Position numbers and translations under genes: made by a program
Part shown: positions 50,743-60,045 of the stretch, piece after piece
Position numbering within the stretch: position 1 is the stretch's first letter
Layout: each line of letters starts with the position of its first letter
Source: an uncultured Muribaculaceae bacterium
GTDB lineage: Bacteria; Bacteroidota; Bacteroidia; Bacteroidales; Muribaculaceae
Direction of reading: 5' to 3'
NCBI GenBank assembly: GCA_904501735.1
Contig: CAJGBY010000001.1
Coordinates: 1 to 64,000, forward strand
DNA length: 64,000 nucleotides
Notes under the pieces: generated by a model
What the model saw: the letters and a program-made list of their open reading frames with translations, nothing else
Database searches by the model: none
What the model was told of the DNA's origin: nothing

Positions 50743-51708
50743 ATGAAAAAGTTTTTATTGGCTCTTTCAGTTCTTATGCTAGCTGTTGGCGTTAACGCTC
50801 AACATATCGGAACTGAATACAGATTGAAAAAAGTGATTGAAGTTCCTGGACGTCAAGGTATCGCTGCTGACAAGGATTACTTCTATGTATCTGACACTCG
50901 CGGTCTTTACAAGTATGACAAGAACTGGAATCTTGTAGCTAAGCGCGTGCAAACTGCTGAAGATCCATTGTTCCCAAATCCTAAGTTGGCTAACCACTTT
51001 GGTGATATCGACGTATTTGATGGTAAGATCTACACTGGTAACGAAAAGTTCGAATTCGGTCGTGGATATAACATCGCAATTTCTGTATATGACGCTAACA
51101 CTTTGGAATGGATCGAAGATATTCCATGGTGTGCAGAATCTGGTCAAGTTGAAGTATCTGGTCTTGCTGTTGACCGTGATAAGAACATGATCTGGATGAG
51201 TGACTGGGTAGATAGCCGTTATGTATACTGCTACAGCTTGGAAACTAAGCAATACTATACTAAGATGCAATGCCGTCCAATGCCTTACTGGACACAAGGT
51301 ATTTTCATCGCTGATGGTAAGATGTTGTTCGCTGCTGACGATGGTGAATCAACTTACCACATCGCTGACATCACTCAAGTTCCTTACACAGGTCTTGTTG
51401 ATGGTCAAGAACCAGAAAAGGAAAATCCTTGGAGCGTTAAGCTTGACAAGAACGGTAAGCCAGTTATCCGCAAGGGTAAAATCGCTGGTGGTGCTATGGC
51501 AGGTCGCCTAGAAACTTTCCGCGAAATGCTTGACTTCCGTCGCGCAGGTGAAATCGAAGGTCTTTGCATTGACCCATGTACAGATGATCTTCTAGTGTTG
51601 AACAACCGTGGTACTCAAATCATTTTGGGTATGTCTCAAGGTCCTTTCGCTAAGGAAGGTTACACTAAGGAAATTCACGAAATTTACGTTTACGAAAAAA
51701 TTAAGTAA
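50743..51708 (+). CDS. Secreted propeller-like protein, function unknown
   Basis: A 321-residue exported protein: signal peptide (MKKFLLALSVLMLAVGVNA), then repeated short motifs suggestive of an NHL/SMP-30-like beta-propeller (GIAADKDYFYVSDTRGLYKYDKNW, GDIDVFDGKIYTGNEKF, VSGLAVDRDKNMIWMSDW, GIFIADGKMLFAADD, EIEGLCIDPCTDDLLVLNN). Acidic residues at strand ends could bind metal. I cannot name a family with confidence. It is 56 bases after the porin and ends at a strong terminator, so it probably belongs to the same transcript; a periplasmic role in phosphoester handling is a guess. Confidence 0.65.
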   Translation: MKKFLLALSVLMLAVGVNAQHIGTEYRLKKVIEVPGRQGIAADKDYFYVSDTRGLYKYDKNWNLVAKRVQTAEDPLFPNPKLANHFGDIDVFDGKIYTGNEKFEFGRGYNIAISVYDANTLEWIEDIPWCAESGQVEVSGLAVDRDKNMIWMSDWVDSRYVYCYSLETKQYYTKMQCRPMPYWTQGIFIADGKMLFAADDGESTYHIADITQVPYTGLVDGQEPEKENPWSVKLDKNGKPVIRKGKIAGGAMAGRLETFREMLDFRRAGEIEGLCIDPCTDDLLVLNNRGTQIILGMSQGPFAKEGYTKEIHEIYVYEKIK

Positions 51709-51778
51709 GAAATTTTCTGAACAATTTTTCTAAATAAAATTGTGATCTTTAGAAATAAAATGGAATTTTAATTTGTGG

Positions 51779-51814
51779 CGAAGCTCGCACGTGAGTGCGG
51801 GCTTCGTTTTTTTT
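51779..51814 (+). terminator. Terminator of the glp-porin region
   Basis: CGAAGCTCGCAC (51779-51790) pairs with GTGCGGGCTTCG (51795-51806), with one G-U pair and a GTGA loop, followed by eight T residues. Confidence 0.92.
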
Positions 51815-51842
51815 GTAGTTTACGAAAAAATCTCTAACTTTA
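51812..51842 (+). promoter_or_regulatory. Promoter of the DUF2461 gene
   Basis: TTTG (51812-51815), 19 bases, TAACTTTA (51835-51842); one mismatch in the last base of the -7 box. The -33 box overlaps the T-run of the preceding terminator. The leader is about 20 bases. Confidence 0.65.
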
Positions 51843-51870
51843 TAGTGATAAAAATCATAAAACTACAACT

Positions 51871-52533
51871 ATGGCTAATATGCGCGATACCTATGAATTC
51901 CTTCGAGCTGTGGCAATGAACAACAATCGTGAATGGTTCAATGCGCACAAGGATGAGTATGTCATGCTGAGAAAGGCGTGGGAAAACGATATAGCGCGTC
52001 TCATCTCACTTATGAGCGAGCAAGATGCGTCGTTGAAAGGCTTGAGAGTGAATGATTGCGCCTATCGCATCTATCGTGACATACGATTTAGCCACGACAA
52101 GAGTCCTTACAAGACCTATTTTTCGGCAGTTTTGGGCAAGAAAGGCCGCAAATGTACCCAAGCCGGCTGTTATCTCCACATGGAGCCAGGTAACTCGGCG
52201 CTACATGCAGGAATATGGTGGCCCGAAAATGATATTTTGGCGCGTTTGCGTAGCGAAATCGATGCCAATATCGACGAATTCAAGGCAATCCTTGACGACC
52301 CAGAATTTGCAACCCGATTCACTTTCTATGGCGACAAACTCAAATCAGTTCCCCGAGGATATAGCAAGGACAATCCCAATGCCGAATTCCTAAAAATGAA
52401 AGAATACCTTTGCATAAAGAAGGTCGACGACGATTATTTCTTCTGCGACGATTGGGTAGAAAAGGTGGCCGAGGATTTCAGACATGTTCAGCGTTTTAAC
52501 ACCTTTTTAAACTATATTTTCAGCGAGGAATAA
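51871..52533 (+). CDS. DUF2461 family protein
   Basis: A 220-residue protein of the DUF2461 family, widespread in bacteria and of unknown function. Conserved segments: TYEFLRAVAMNNNREWFNAHKDEY at the start, RIYRDIRFSHDKSPYKTYFSAVLG in the middle, and GIWWPEND. No signal peptide or membrane segment, so it is cytoplasmic. It appears to be a single-gene unit, followed by a 176-base gap. Confidence 0.88.
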   Translation: MANMRDTYEFLRAVAMNNNREWFNAHKDEYVMLRKAWENDIARLISLMSEQDASLKGLRVNDCAYRIYRDIRFSHDKSPYKTYFSAVLGKKGRKCTQAGCYLHMEPGNSALHAGIWWPENDILARLRSEIDANIDEFKAILDDPEFATRFTFYGDKLKSVPRGYSKDNPNAEFLKMKEYLCIKKVDDDYFFCDDWVEKVAEDFRHVQRFNTFLNYIFSEE

Positions 52534-52676
52534 TGCACATTCATCGACAAAAAGTGTTAAATGGTACAAATCGCACTTATTTGTGCAATTTTATGCCCAA
52601 AATTAGGTAAAATGTGCCAAAGGTTAAAGTGAGACTAAAAAAATGTTAAACCGACTAATACTACAAAACTTTACAA

Positions 52677-52684
52677 TACATTTG
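52677..52684 (+). promoter_or_regulatory. -7 element of the 2-oxoacid oxidoreductase operon
   Basis: TACATTTG matches TAnnTTTG about 25 bases before the ferredoxin gene. The -33 region is not convincing. Confidence 0.5.
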
Positions 52685-52709
52685 TATTATTAAAAGAAAA
52701 ACTAAATCT

Positions 52710-52940
52710 ATGGCAAAGATTAAAGGAGCAGTAGTGGTGGATACCGAGCGATGCAAAGGTTGCGATCTTTGTGCTGTGGCATGTCCGCTTGATGTCTTAG
52801 CAATGCAATCAAAATTGGTGAATAATCGAGGCTATCATTACGCTTATACGATAAATGCAGAAAAGTGTATCGGTTGTCAAAGTTGTGCACTCGTGTGTCC
52901 TGACGGATGTATCACAGTGTACCGTATGCAAATAGATTGA
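52710..52940 (+). CDS. 2-oxoacid oxidoreductase ferredoxin-like (delta) subunit
   Basis: A 76-residue protein with two 4Fe-4S motifs: CKGCDLCAVACP and CIGCQSCALVCP. It is the electron-transfer subunit of a four-subunit 2-oxoacid:ferredoxin oxidoreductase (KorD/VorD-like), passing electrons from the thiamine-bound substrate to free ferredoxin. It opens the operon, 14 bases before the alpha subunit. Confidence 0.92.
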   Translation: MAKIKGAVVVDTERCKGCDLCAVACPLDVLAMQSKLVNNRGYHYAYTINAEKCIGCQSCALVCPDGCITVYRMQID

Positions 52941-52954
52941 AAAAAATTACCATT

Positions 52955-54037
52955 ATGGAATCAGATATTAGATTGATGAAGGGTAACGAAGCCTTGGCTC
53001 ACGCGATGATCAGATACGGAGCCGACGGCTACTTTGGTTATCCTATCACCCCACAATCGGAGGTGCTTGAAACCCTTGAGGCCGAAATGCCTTGGGAAAC
53101 TACCGGCATGGTGGTTCTTCAAGCCGAAAGCGAAGTGGCTGCTGTGAATATGGTGTATGCAGGTGCCGGTAGTGGCAAGGCTGTGTGCACATCGTCATCG
53201 AGCCCAGGTATGAGCCTCATGCAAGAAGGCGTGTCTTATATAGCAGCTGCCGAATTGCCAGTATTGCTTATCAACTGTATGCGTGGAGGCCCAGGCTTAG
53301 GTACTATCCAACCATCGCAAGCCGATTATTTCCAAACCACTAAGGGTGGCGGACATGGCGATTATCGATTGATTGCGCTCGCACCTTCAAGTGTGCAAGA
53401 AATGTGCGATTTTGTAGCTCTTGGTTGGGATTTGGCGTTTAAGTATCGAAATCCAGCCATCATCCTTGCCGACGGTATCGTTGGTCAGATGATGGAAAAA
53501 GTAGTGCTTCCCGAGCAACGACCACGACGCACTCAAGAAGAACTCATTAAGCAATGTCCTTGGGCTGCCACAGGTCGTACCAATGGTCGCAAGCGCAATG
53601 TGATTACCTCGCTCGAACTTGACGCTCATGCAATGGAGATTATCAACAACAATCTGCAAGCTAAATACAAGCTTATCGAAGATAATGAAGTGCGCTACGA
53701 AGCCCTCAATTGCGACGATTGTGAGTATTTGCTTGTAGCATTCGGCTCTATGGCTCGCATTTGCGAAAAAGTGATGGAAATGGCTCGTAAGCAAGGCTTG
53801 AAAGTGGGACTTTTGCGCCCAATCACATTGTGGCCGTTCCCATCGAAAGCTATCGCTGAAGCAGCCAAGAATGCTAAAGGCATCCTTGTTCCTGAATTGA
53901 GCGCAGGACAGATGATTGAAGATGTGAAGTTGGCAGTGAATTGCAAAGTTGAAGTACGCCATTTCGGCCGTTTGGGTGGTGTTGTGCCTAACCCTGACGA
54001 AGTGCTCGAAGCTTTGCGTAATATGATGAACGAATAA
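52955..54037 (+). CDS. vorB: 2-oxoacid:ferredoxin oxidoreductase alpha subunit (VorB-like)
   Basis: A 360-residue subunit forming part of the thiamine-pyrophosphate site. The frame extends upstream to 52907, overlapping the ferredoxin gene, but ATG 52955 (MESDIRLMKGNEALAHAMIRYGADGYFGYPITPQSEV) is the natural start. SSSPGMSLMQEGVSYIAAAELP and GGPGLGTIQPSQADY are conserved. The separate alpha and gamma subunits and small ferredoxin suggest a Vor (branched-chain) or four-subunit Kor enzyme; the substrate is not decided by sequence. Confidence 0.88.
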   Translation: MESDIRLMKGNEALAHAMIRYGADGYFGYPITPQSEVLETLEAEMPWETTGMVVLQAESEVAAVNMVYAGAGSGKAVCTSSSSPGMSLMQEGVSYIAAAELPVLLINCMRGGPGLGTIQPSQADYFQTTKGGGHGDYRLIALAPSSVQEMCDFVALGWDLAFKYRNPAIILADGIVGQMMEKVVLPEQRPRRTQEELIKQCPWAATGRTNGRKRNVITSLELDAHAMEIINNNLQAKYKLIEDNEVRYEALNCDDCEYLLVAFGSMARICEKVMEMARKQGLKVGLLRPITLWPFPSKAIAEAAKNAKGILVPELSAGQMIEDVKLAVNCKVEVRHFGRLGGVVPNPDEVLEALRNMMNE

Positions 54038-54055
54038 TATAGGGAAGGAAACAAT

Positions 54056-54817
54056 ATGAAACCCGAAGAAATAATACAACAAGGCGAATGTGTCTACAAA
54101 AAGCCTACTTTGCTCACCGACACCAATATGCACTATTGTCCTGGTTGTAGCCATGGCGTAGTACACAAGCTTATTGCCGAAGTTATCGAAGAGATGGGTG
54201 CTGAAGACAAGGCTATCGGTGTGAGCCCTGTGGGTTGTGCTGTATTTGCCTATAATTATATCGATATTGACTGGGTGCAAGCAGCTCATGGCCGTGCGCC
54301 ATCGGTAGCTACTGCATTGAAGCGCCTCAATCCCGATAATTTGATCTTTACCTATCAAGGCGATGGCGACTTGGCTGCTATCGGTACATGCGAAACCATC
54401 CATGCAGCCAATCGTGGCGAGAATATAGCCATCATTTTCATCAACAATGCCATCTATGGTATGACTGGTGGTCAAATGGCTCCAACAACGCTACTTGGCA
54501 TGAAAACTGCCACAACACCTTATGGCCGTCGCGTCGATTTGAATGGCCACCCATTGGTGATGGCTCCTATTATGGCGCAACTCGATGGTACTTGCTATGT
54601 TACTCGCCAGAGTGTTCACACTCCAGCAGCCGTGCGCAAGGCTAAAGCAGCCATTCGCAAAGCTTTTGAGAATAGTATGGCTGGAAAGGGTACATCTATG
54701 GTCGAAATCGTGAGTACATGTAACTCGGGATGGAAACTTTCGCCTGCTAAGTCGAATGAATGGATGATCGAGAATATGTTTAAGAAATATCCGTTGGGCG
54801 ACTTGAAAAACGAATAA
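54056..54817 (+). CDS. vorA: 2-oxoacid:ferredoxin oxidoreductase beta subunit (TPP-binding)
   Basis: A 253-residue subunit binding thiamine pyrophosphate. HYCPGCSHGVVHKL marks the start region. The TPP motif appears as GDGDLAAIGTCETIHAANRGENIAIIFINN, followed by YGMTGGQMAPTT. It lies between alpha and gamma, 18 and 17 bases from them. Confidence 0.9.
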   Translation: MKPEEIIQQGECVYKKPTLLTDTNMHYCPGCSHGVVHKLIAEVIEEMGAEDKAIGVSPVGCAVFAYNYIDIDWVQAAHGRAPSVATALKRLNPDNLIFTYQGDGDLAAIGTCETIHAANRGENIAIIFINNAIYGMTGGQMAPTTLLGMKTATTPYGRRVDLNGHPLVMAPIMAQLDGTCYVTRQSVHTPAAVRKAKAAIRKAFENSMAGKGTSMVEIVSTCNSGWKLSPAKSNEWMIENMFKKYPLGDLKNE

Positions 54818-54834
54818 AACAAAGTGAAGGTATT

Positions 54835-55374
54835 ATGAAAAAAGAAATAATAATAGCAGGATTTGGTGGTCAAGGAGTGCTTTCGATGGGTAAGATTCTT
54901 GCTTATTCGGGGCTAATGGAAGATAAGGAGGTTACATGGTTGCCTTCTTATGGTCCTGAGCAACGAGGTGGTACTGCCAATGTTACTGTGATTATAAGCG
55001 ACGAGCGCATCAGTTCGCCTATTCTTGATAGCTACGATGTGGCTGTGGTGCTCAATCAGCAAAGTCTCGACAAATTTGAGTCAAGAGTGAAGCCTGGTGG
55101 CGTGCTCATCTACGATAGCTATGGTATTAACCGTGTGCCTGAACGCACCGACATCGCTGTGTATCGTGTGAACGCAATGGATGCTACTTTTGAAATGCAA
55201 AATGTGCGAGCTTTCAACATGCTCATTCTTGGTGCTTTGCTTAAGGTGTGTCCTATGGTGGCTGTGGAAAGTGTGGTGAAAGGTCTCGAAAAGACGCTGC
55301 CTGAGCGTCATCATCACTTGATACCTATGAACGAAGCTGCATTGCGTCGTGGTATGGAACTTGTTAACGAATAA
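54835..55374 (+). CDS. vorC: 2-oxoacid:ferredoxin oxidoreductase gamma subunit
   Basis: A 179-residue gamma subunit: GFGGQGVLSMGKILAYSG at residues 8-25, LPSYGPEQRGGTANVTVIIS and NMLILGALLKVCPMV are typical. It completes the four-gene complex, which generates or uses reduced ferredoxin in anaerobic amino-acid or 2-oxoacid metabolism. It is followed by a strong terminator. Confidence 0.9.
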   Translation: MKKEIIIAGFGGQGVLSMGKILAYSGLMEDKEVTWLPSYGPEQRGGTANVTVIISDERISSPILDSYDVAVVLNQQSLDKFESRVKPGGVLIYDSYGINRVPERTDIAVYRVNAMDATFEMQNVRAFNMLILGALLKVCPMVAVESVVKGLEKTLPERHHHLIPMNEAALRRGMELVNE

Positions 55375-55398
55375 TCACTCTGTTGATTTATATACATA

Positions 55399-55438
55399 AA
55401 ATGTTCGGTAGAGTCTTTCTGCCGAACATTTCTTTTTT
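55399..55438 (+). terminator. Terminator of the vor operon
   Basis: AAATGTTCGG (55399-55408) pairs with CCGAACATTT (55422-55431), followed by CTTTTTTG. Confidence 0.92.
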
Positions 55439-55456
55439 GTGTCTGTATATAAACAA

Positions 55457-55491
55457 GCAAGCCTTGCTGTCATTTCGACAACAAGGCTTGC
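55457..55491 (-). terminator. Terminator of the efflux operon
   Basis: GCAAGCCTTG (55457-55466) pairs with CAAGGCTTGC (55482-55491), with an inner TGTC/GACA. The U-tract on the minus strand is interrupted (TTGTTTAT). It lies just after the PG0541-like gene. Confidence 0.75.
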
Positions 55492-55512
55492 AACTTATTT
55501 TATCGAGAACTA

Positions 55513-55806
55513 TTAGATAGTCTTTTCGATGCTCCACATAAATGCACGAAGTCCAAGTTTTGGCTTTTCTTCGTCCATTTGGTGAAGACGCTTAAGCACT
55601 TCATCGGCGCGATGGTCTTCAACGAAAGTGATGATTGAAGACGCAATCGATGGCCAAGCGTGGCTACCATAGTGAGGTTCGCCAGTTTTTGAGCCTCGTC
55701 CGAGAACTTGTTCCCATTGAGTGAACCCACGACAGTTGCAGCTGCTTAGAGTGTCAATGATGTCTTCAGTGAAGGCTTGGTCGAATGCAATAAATATAGC
55801 TTTCAT
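55513..55806 (-). CDS. PG0541-family transporter-associated protein
   Basis: A 97-residue cytoplasmic protein of the type found directly after RND permease genes in Bacteroidetes (PG0541 family). It starts MKAIFIAFDQAFTEDIIDTLSSCNCRGFTQWEQV and has GSHAWPSIASSIITFVE; the compact alpha/beta layout recalls PII-like regulators, which bind small ligands. It lies 19 bases after the RND permease gene as the last operon gene, so a regulatory role on the pump is plausible but not proved. Confidence 0.82.
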   Translation of the reverse strand: MKAIFIAFDQAFTEDIIDTLSSCNCRGFTQWEQVLGRGSKTGEPHYGSHAWPSIASSIITFVEDHRADEVLKRLHQMDEEKPKLGLRAFMWSIEKTI

Positions 55807-55825
55807 ATCTTATTCTATTCTTTAA

Positions 55826-58800
55826 TTACTTGTTGATTTTCTTTGCAAATTTGCGGCGTTGGTTACGCACTCCCACACCTGCGAACAAGCAGTACATTGC
55901 AGGCACGAACAATAGTGTTACAAGAGTTGAGAATGTAAGACCACCGATAACGGCGATTGCCATTGGTTTCCACATTTCAGCACCTTCACCAGCACTTATT
56001 GCCATTGGCACCATACCAAGGATTGTTGTAAGTGATGTCATCACGATAGGGCGAAGACGAGACTTACCTCCAAGTACCACTGCCGTGCGAATACTCATAC
56101 CTCTTTCACGGTTAAGCTGGATGTAGTCGATAAGCACGATACCATTCTTCACCACAATACCGATAAGCATGATAGCACCAATCATCGACATGATGTTCAA
56201 TGTTGTACCAGTCAACCATAGGATAAGTACGATACCTGTGAATGCGAATGGTACTGATGTCATGATGATACCTGGGTAAGCGTATGATTCGAACTGAGCT
56301 GCCATCACGATGTATACCAAGATGATGATAAGCACTGCAAGCATACCAAGGTCGGCAAACGATTCTTGTTGGTCTTCGTACGAACCTGAAAGTTCGATAT
56401 AAACACCATTTGGCAAATCAAGATTATCAAGATGTGGTTGAACATTTGCAATGATTTCACTCATGGCAAGTTCACCATTCACTACACCTTGCACGGTGAT
56501 GATGCGTTGACGGTCCTTGCGTTCGATAGTAGGAGGTGATACTCGTTCTACTACCTTACCCAAGTCGCGCACACGGATACCTTGACCGGCTGCGTTGTAG
56601 ATAAGAATGTTTTCGATATCTTCGATTGATGTACGGTGTTCAGGAGCATACATTACCTTGATGTCATATTCTTCACCATCTTCGCGATAGTAAGAAGCTG
56701 TGCTACCATTGATACGGTTACGCAAGTATGTTGCTGCTGTAGCAAGGTTCAAGCCATAACGAGCAAGCTTTTCGCGGTCGAAATCAACATGGTATTCTGG
56801 TTGATAGTCTGAACGGCTGATTGTGATATCGGCAATACCTGTAGTATTTTGAAGGATATGCTTGATTTGTTGAGCCACGCTGTCGGTTTCGGTGAAGTCC
56901 CAACCATACACTTCATAGTCAAGTGTTGACTGACCATTCATACCACCACCACGAGAACCACCTACATTCACCTGTGATTTTTCCAATTCAGGATATTGCT
57001 TCAAGTCTTCACGCATCATGTTAGTAATTTCGAAGATGCTTCTGTCGCGTTGAGTCACAGAGTAAAGGCTGATGTTCATCGATACGATGTGGCTACCGTT
57101 GTTTTGCATTGATGCAAATGAGTTGTCGGTGCTTGCTTGACCTACTGTGTAGTTCAATACCTTTATTTCTGGATATTTTGCTCTCCATTCGTCGTGAATC
57201 TTTTCAGCAATCTTTTGTGAAATTTCGGTGCGAGTACCGATTGGAAGTTCAAGTGTTACACCCACACGACCGTTGTCGCTTGCAGGAACGAATTCGCTAC
57301 CGATAAACTTCATCAACAAGCATGAACCCACAAAGATAAGAGCACATATCGTTACTGTCTTTCTCTTATGTGTTACACATGCATTGATCATCTTTGCATA
57401 CACATCGTCAACCTTATCAAGTATCTTTTCAATGAACTTTTGGAAGCCTGCCTTCTTAGGGTTAAGACGAAGCATTTGGCTACAAAGCATTGGGATAAGT
57501 GTCAATGCACACACTGTAGAGATAATCATCATGATACATACCATCCAACCCAATTGCTTGAATAGTACACCTGCCATACCTGTAACGAGTGTCAATGGGT
57601 AGAACACCGCAATAAGTGTAAGTGTTGATGCTACTACCGAAATCGCAACTTCGTTGGTACCATGGATAGCGGCTTGCTTTGGTGCACTACCGCGTTCGAT
57701 GTGTGTAGTAACATTTTCAAGTACCACAATAGCGTCGTCCACCACCATACCGATTGAAATTGACAATGCCGATAGTGAGATGATGTTAAGTGTTTCGCCA
57801 GTGGCAAATAGGTAGATGAATGAAGCAATCAATGAAATAGGAATTGTGATACCAATGATGATAGTAGCACGCCAGCGTCCCAAGAATGCAAACACGACAA
57901 TTACAACGAATAGCAAGGCGAAGAAAATAGTTTCAGCCAATGATGCAATTGTGTTGCGAATGTTATCTGATGTATCTACGATCACATTCAACTTAACATC
58001 GCTTGGAAGGTTCTTTTGTAGGTTAGGGATTTCGGCGATAACCTTATTAGAGATTTCTACAGAGTTTGCACCCGATTGCTTTTGTACGATGATCATCGCA
58101 CCCTTCTTACCATTAGTATAGGCTTGTTGAGCGCGTTCTTGAAGTGAGTCATCGATAGTTGCTACATCGCGAAGATAGATTGCACTACCATTGCGAGCAC
58201 CTACTACGATATTACCCATGTCGCGTGAGTCGTTGAATTCGCCTTCTACGCGTAGTGAGTATGTGTTACTACCGATGTCGAATGTACCACCAGGGATGTT
58301 GCGGTTTTCGGCACCGATGATGCTTGAGATAGTTTCGATTGTTAGATTGTATGCTTCAAGCTTGATAGGGTCCACATAGACGTGGATTTCACGCTTTGGA
58401 GCTCCCGATACTGATACCGAACCCACTCCGTCTACACGAGCAAGAGGGTTGGCTACATTTTCGTCAAGAATCTTGTACAGACCTGGCATACTTTCATTTG
58501 CTTCTACCGATAGAAGAATGATAGGCATCATGTCGGTACTAAACTTGAAGATGATTGGGTTTTCGGCATCATCTGGCAAGTAACTCTTCACCATGTCGAG
58601 TTTGTCGCGTGTGTAGTTGGTCAATACATCAATGTCGTAACCAAATTCAAACTCAAGGGTGATGATAGATACATTTTCTTTTGACTTTGAAGTGATGTGC
58701 TTCAAGTGTTCCACTGAGTTAAGGGTGTTTTCGAGTGGACGAGTCACATTTTGCTCAATATCTTCGGCACTTGCACCTGGATATGATGTCATCACCATGA

Positions 58801-58933
58801 TGGTGTTGGTCTCAATATCTGGGAAAAGGTCGATTGGCAATTTTGCCAATGAGAAAAGCCCAATGATAAGCACAGCCACGAAGCCGAGCGTTGTCATTAC
58901 GGGGCGTTTTACTGCACCTGAATATAAACTCAT
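55826..58933 (-). CDS. Efflux RND transporter permease (AcrB/HAE1-like)
   Basis: Inner-membrane proton-driven pump subunit, 1035 residues. The start AVKRPVMTTLGFVAVLIIGLFSLAKLPIDLFPDIE, the two large periplasmic loops and twelve membrane segments fit the family. TM4 contains the proton-relay aspartates (SIGMVVDDAIVVLENVTTHIERG). The C-terminal half repeats the pattern with GIVVKNGIVLIDYIQLNRERG. It exports drugs, bile-like compounds or metabolites; the substrate is unknown. It is the fourth gene of the tetR-tolC-acrA-acrB-PG0541 operon. Confidence 0.96.
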   Translation of the reverse strand: MSLYSGAVKRPVMTTLGFVAVLIIGLFSLAKLPIDLFPDIETNTIMVMTSYPGASAEDIEQNVTRPLENTLNSVEHLKHITSKSKENVSIITLEFEFGYDIDVLTNYTRDKLDMVKSYLPDDAENPIIFKFSTDMMPIILLSVEANESMPGLYKILDENVANPLARVDGVGSVSVSGAPKREIHVYVDPIKLEAYNLTIETISSIIGAENRNIPGGTFDIGSNTYSLRVEGEFNDSRDMGNIVVGARNGSAIYLRDVATIDDSLQERAQQAYTNGKKGAMIIVQKQSGANSVEISNKVIAEIPNLQKNLPSDVKLNVIVDTSDNIRNTIASLAETIFFALLFVVIVVFAFLGRWRATIIIGITIPISLIASFIYLFATGETLNIISLSALSISIGMVVDDAIVVLENVTTHIERGSAPKQAAIHGTNEVAISVVASTLTLIAVFYPLTLVTGMAGVLFKQLGWMVCIMMIISTVCALTLIPMLCSQMLRLNPKKAGFQKFIEKILDKVDDVYAKMINACVTHKRKTVTICALIFVGSCLLMKFIGSEFVPASDNGRVGVTLELPIGTRTEISQKIAEKIHDEWRAKYPEIKVLNYTVGQASTDNSFASMQNNGSHIVSMNISLYSVTQRDRSIFEITNMMREDLKQYPELEKSQVNVGGSRGGGMNGQSTLDYEVYGWDFTETDSVAQQIKHILQNTTGIADITISRSDYQPEYHVDFDREKLARYGLNLATAATYLRNRINGSTASYYREDGEEYDIKVMYAPEHRTSIEDIENILIYNAAGQGIRVRDLGKVVERVSPPTIERKDRQRIITVQGVVNGELAMSEIIANVQPHLDNLDLPNGVYIELSGSYEDQQESFADLGMLAVLIIILVYIVMAAQFESYAYPGIIMTSVPFAFTGIVLILWLTGTTLNIMSMIGAIMLIGIVVKNGIVLIDYIQLNRERGMSIRTAVVLGGKSRLRPIVMTSLTTILGMVPMAISAGEGAEMWKPMAIAVIGGLTFSTLVTLLFVPAMYCLFAGVGVRNQRRKFAKKINK

Positions 58934-58961
58934 AGTTATTTCTTTATAGGGTTATACTTAA

Positions 58962-60014
58962 TTAGTTGATTGAGTCTTGTTTTGCAGGTTCTTCTCCTAC
59001 AACTTTCACTTTCACGCCGTCGCCAAGGCGAGATTGACCTGAAATAACAACATCAACACCATTTTCAACACCTGAGATAAGCTCGTAGCTATTGCCAAGG
59101 CGTTGGCCAAGTTCTACTGGGCAGTATGTTACTACACCGTCTTTGTGTGTATATACATAGCGCACGCCTGAACCTGTTTGCTTCACTACTGCACGGTCTG
59201 GAACTACCACGTGGCTTGCTGTACCATAGTTGATGTCTACGCGAGCAAACATACCGCTGTGGATGCGACCATCTGCGTTAGGCACTGTTACTTCTACCTT
59301 GAATGTACGAGTTGCTACATCGATAGTTGGGTGAATCAAGTATACTGTACCAGCGAATGTTTCGTCACCATAAGTGTCAAGCTTTACATCTACCTTCATG
59401 CCTTTCTTGATCTTTGGGAATTCGCTTTCACTCACGCTAACGATGATCTTTACTGGACGCATATTTTCGATAGTAAGGATAGGCATGTTACCTGTCATAT
59501 CTCCATTTTCATAGTTGCGTGCTGTAACAACACCGCTGATAGGGCTTGTTAGGTTCATATTTTCCTTCATGTTTTGAAGGCTACGCTTTGAAGCATCAAG
59601 TTCTGTCTTTAGTTGGTCTACTGTTTGTTGTGTTCCACCACCGATTTCAAGAAGTTCAAGTGCACGTTCGTAGTTGCGTTGTTGGTTTGCAAGACGCACT
59701 TCAAGTTGTTCTACATTTACATTGTCAAGTACTACAAGAGTTTGACCTGCTACTACATTTTGACCCACATCAACTTTGATTTCTTTGATACGGTTTACAG
59801 TATTAGCTGTAATGTTATTGCTCTTGAATGGTTCTACTGTTGCAGTGTAAGAAATGATTTGTGGCACTTCTTGTGCATACACCTTTTCAATTTTTACTGT
59901 TGGTAGCACTTCTACTTCGGCTACTGCTGCATCTTTCTTTTCTTCTCCGCCTGTACATGCTGACATAACGAGCGACAAGGCTGCAAGACTCAAAATTTGT
60001 GACTTAAAATTCAT
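58962..60014 (-). CDS. Efflux RND periplasmic adaptor lipoprotein (AcrA/MexA-like)
   Basis: A 350-residue membrane-fusion protein. The signal peptide ends in a lipobox (VMSAC). It has a first barrel-sandwich half (NTVNRIKEIKVDVGQNVVAGQTLVVLD), a short hairpin coiled coil (about 105-145), a second lipoyl half (NLTSPISGVVTARNYENGDM), then beta-barrel and membrane-proximal domains. It links the RND permease to TolC. It lies 28 bases upstream of the permease start. Confidence 0.95.
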   Translation of the reverse strand: MNFKSQILSLAALSLVMSACTGGEEKKDAAVAEVEVLPTVKIEKVYAQEVPQIISYTATVEPFKSNNITANTVNRIKEIKVDVGQNVVAGQTLVVLDNVNVEQLEVRLANQQRNYERALELLEIGGGTQQTVDQLKTELDASKRSLQNMKENMNLTSPISGVVTARNYENGDMTGNMPILTIENMRPVKIIVSVSESEFPKIKKGMKVDVKLDTYGDETFAGTVYLIHPTIDVATRTFKVEVTVPNADGRIHSGMFARVDINYGTASHVVVPDRAVVKQTGSGVRYVYTHKDGVVTYCPVELGQRLGNSYELISGVENGVDVVISGQSRLGDGVKVKVVGEEPAKQDSIN

Positions 60015-60045
60015 AATTCGTATTTCGTAAATTTATTATTATCAA

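Noticed and set aside
51779..51842. Terminator and promoter overlap as a single regulatory switch
   Set aside because: Terminator T-runs overlapping a -33 TTTG are easily produced by chance in compact AT-rich gaps; nothing further supports a switch.
53387..54475. A 362-codon open frame on the minus strand across the vor genes
   Set aside because: It lies antisense to two clearly conserved enzyme subunits, and its translation is rich in His, Cys and Phe with no recognisable motif. It is a shadow of strong codon bias.
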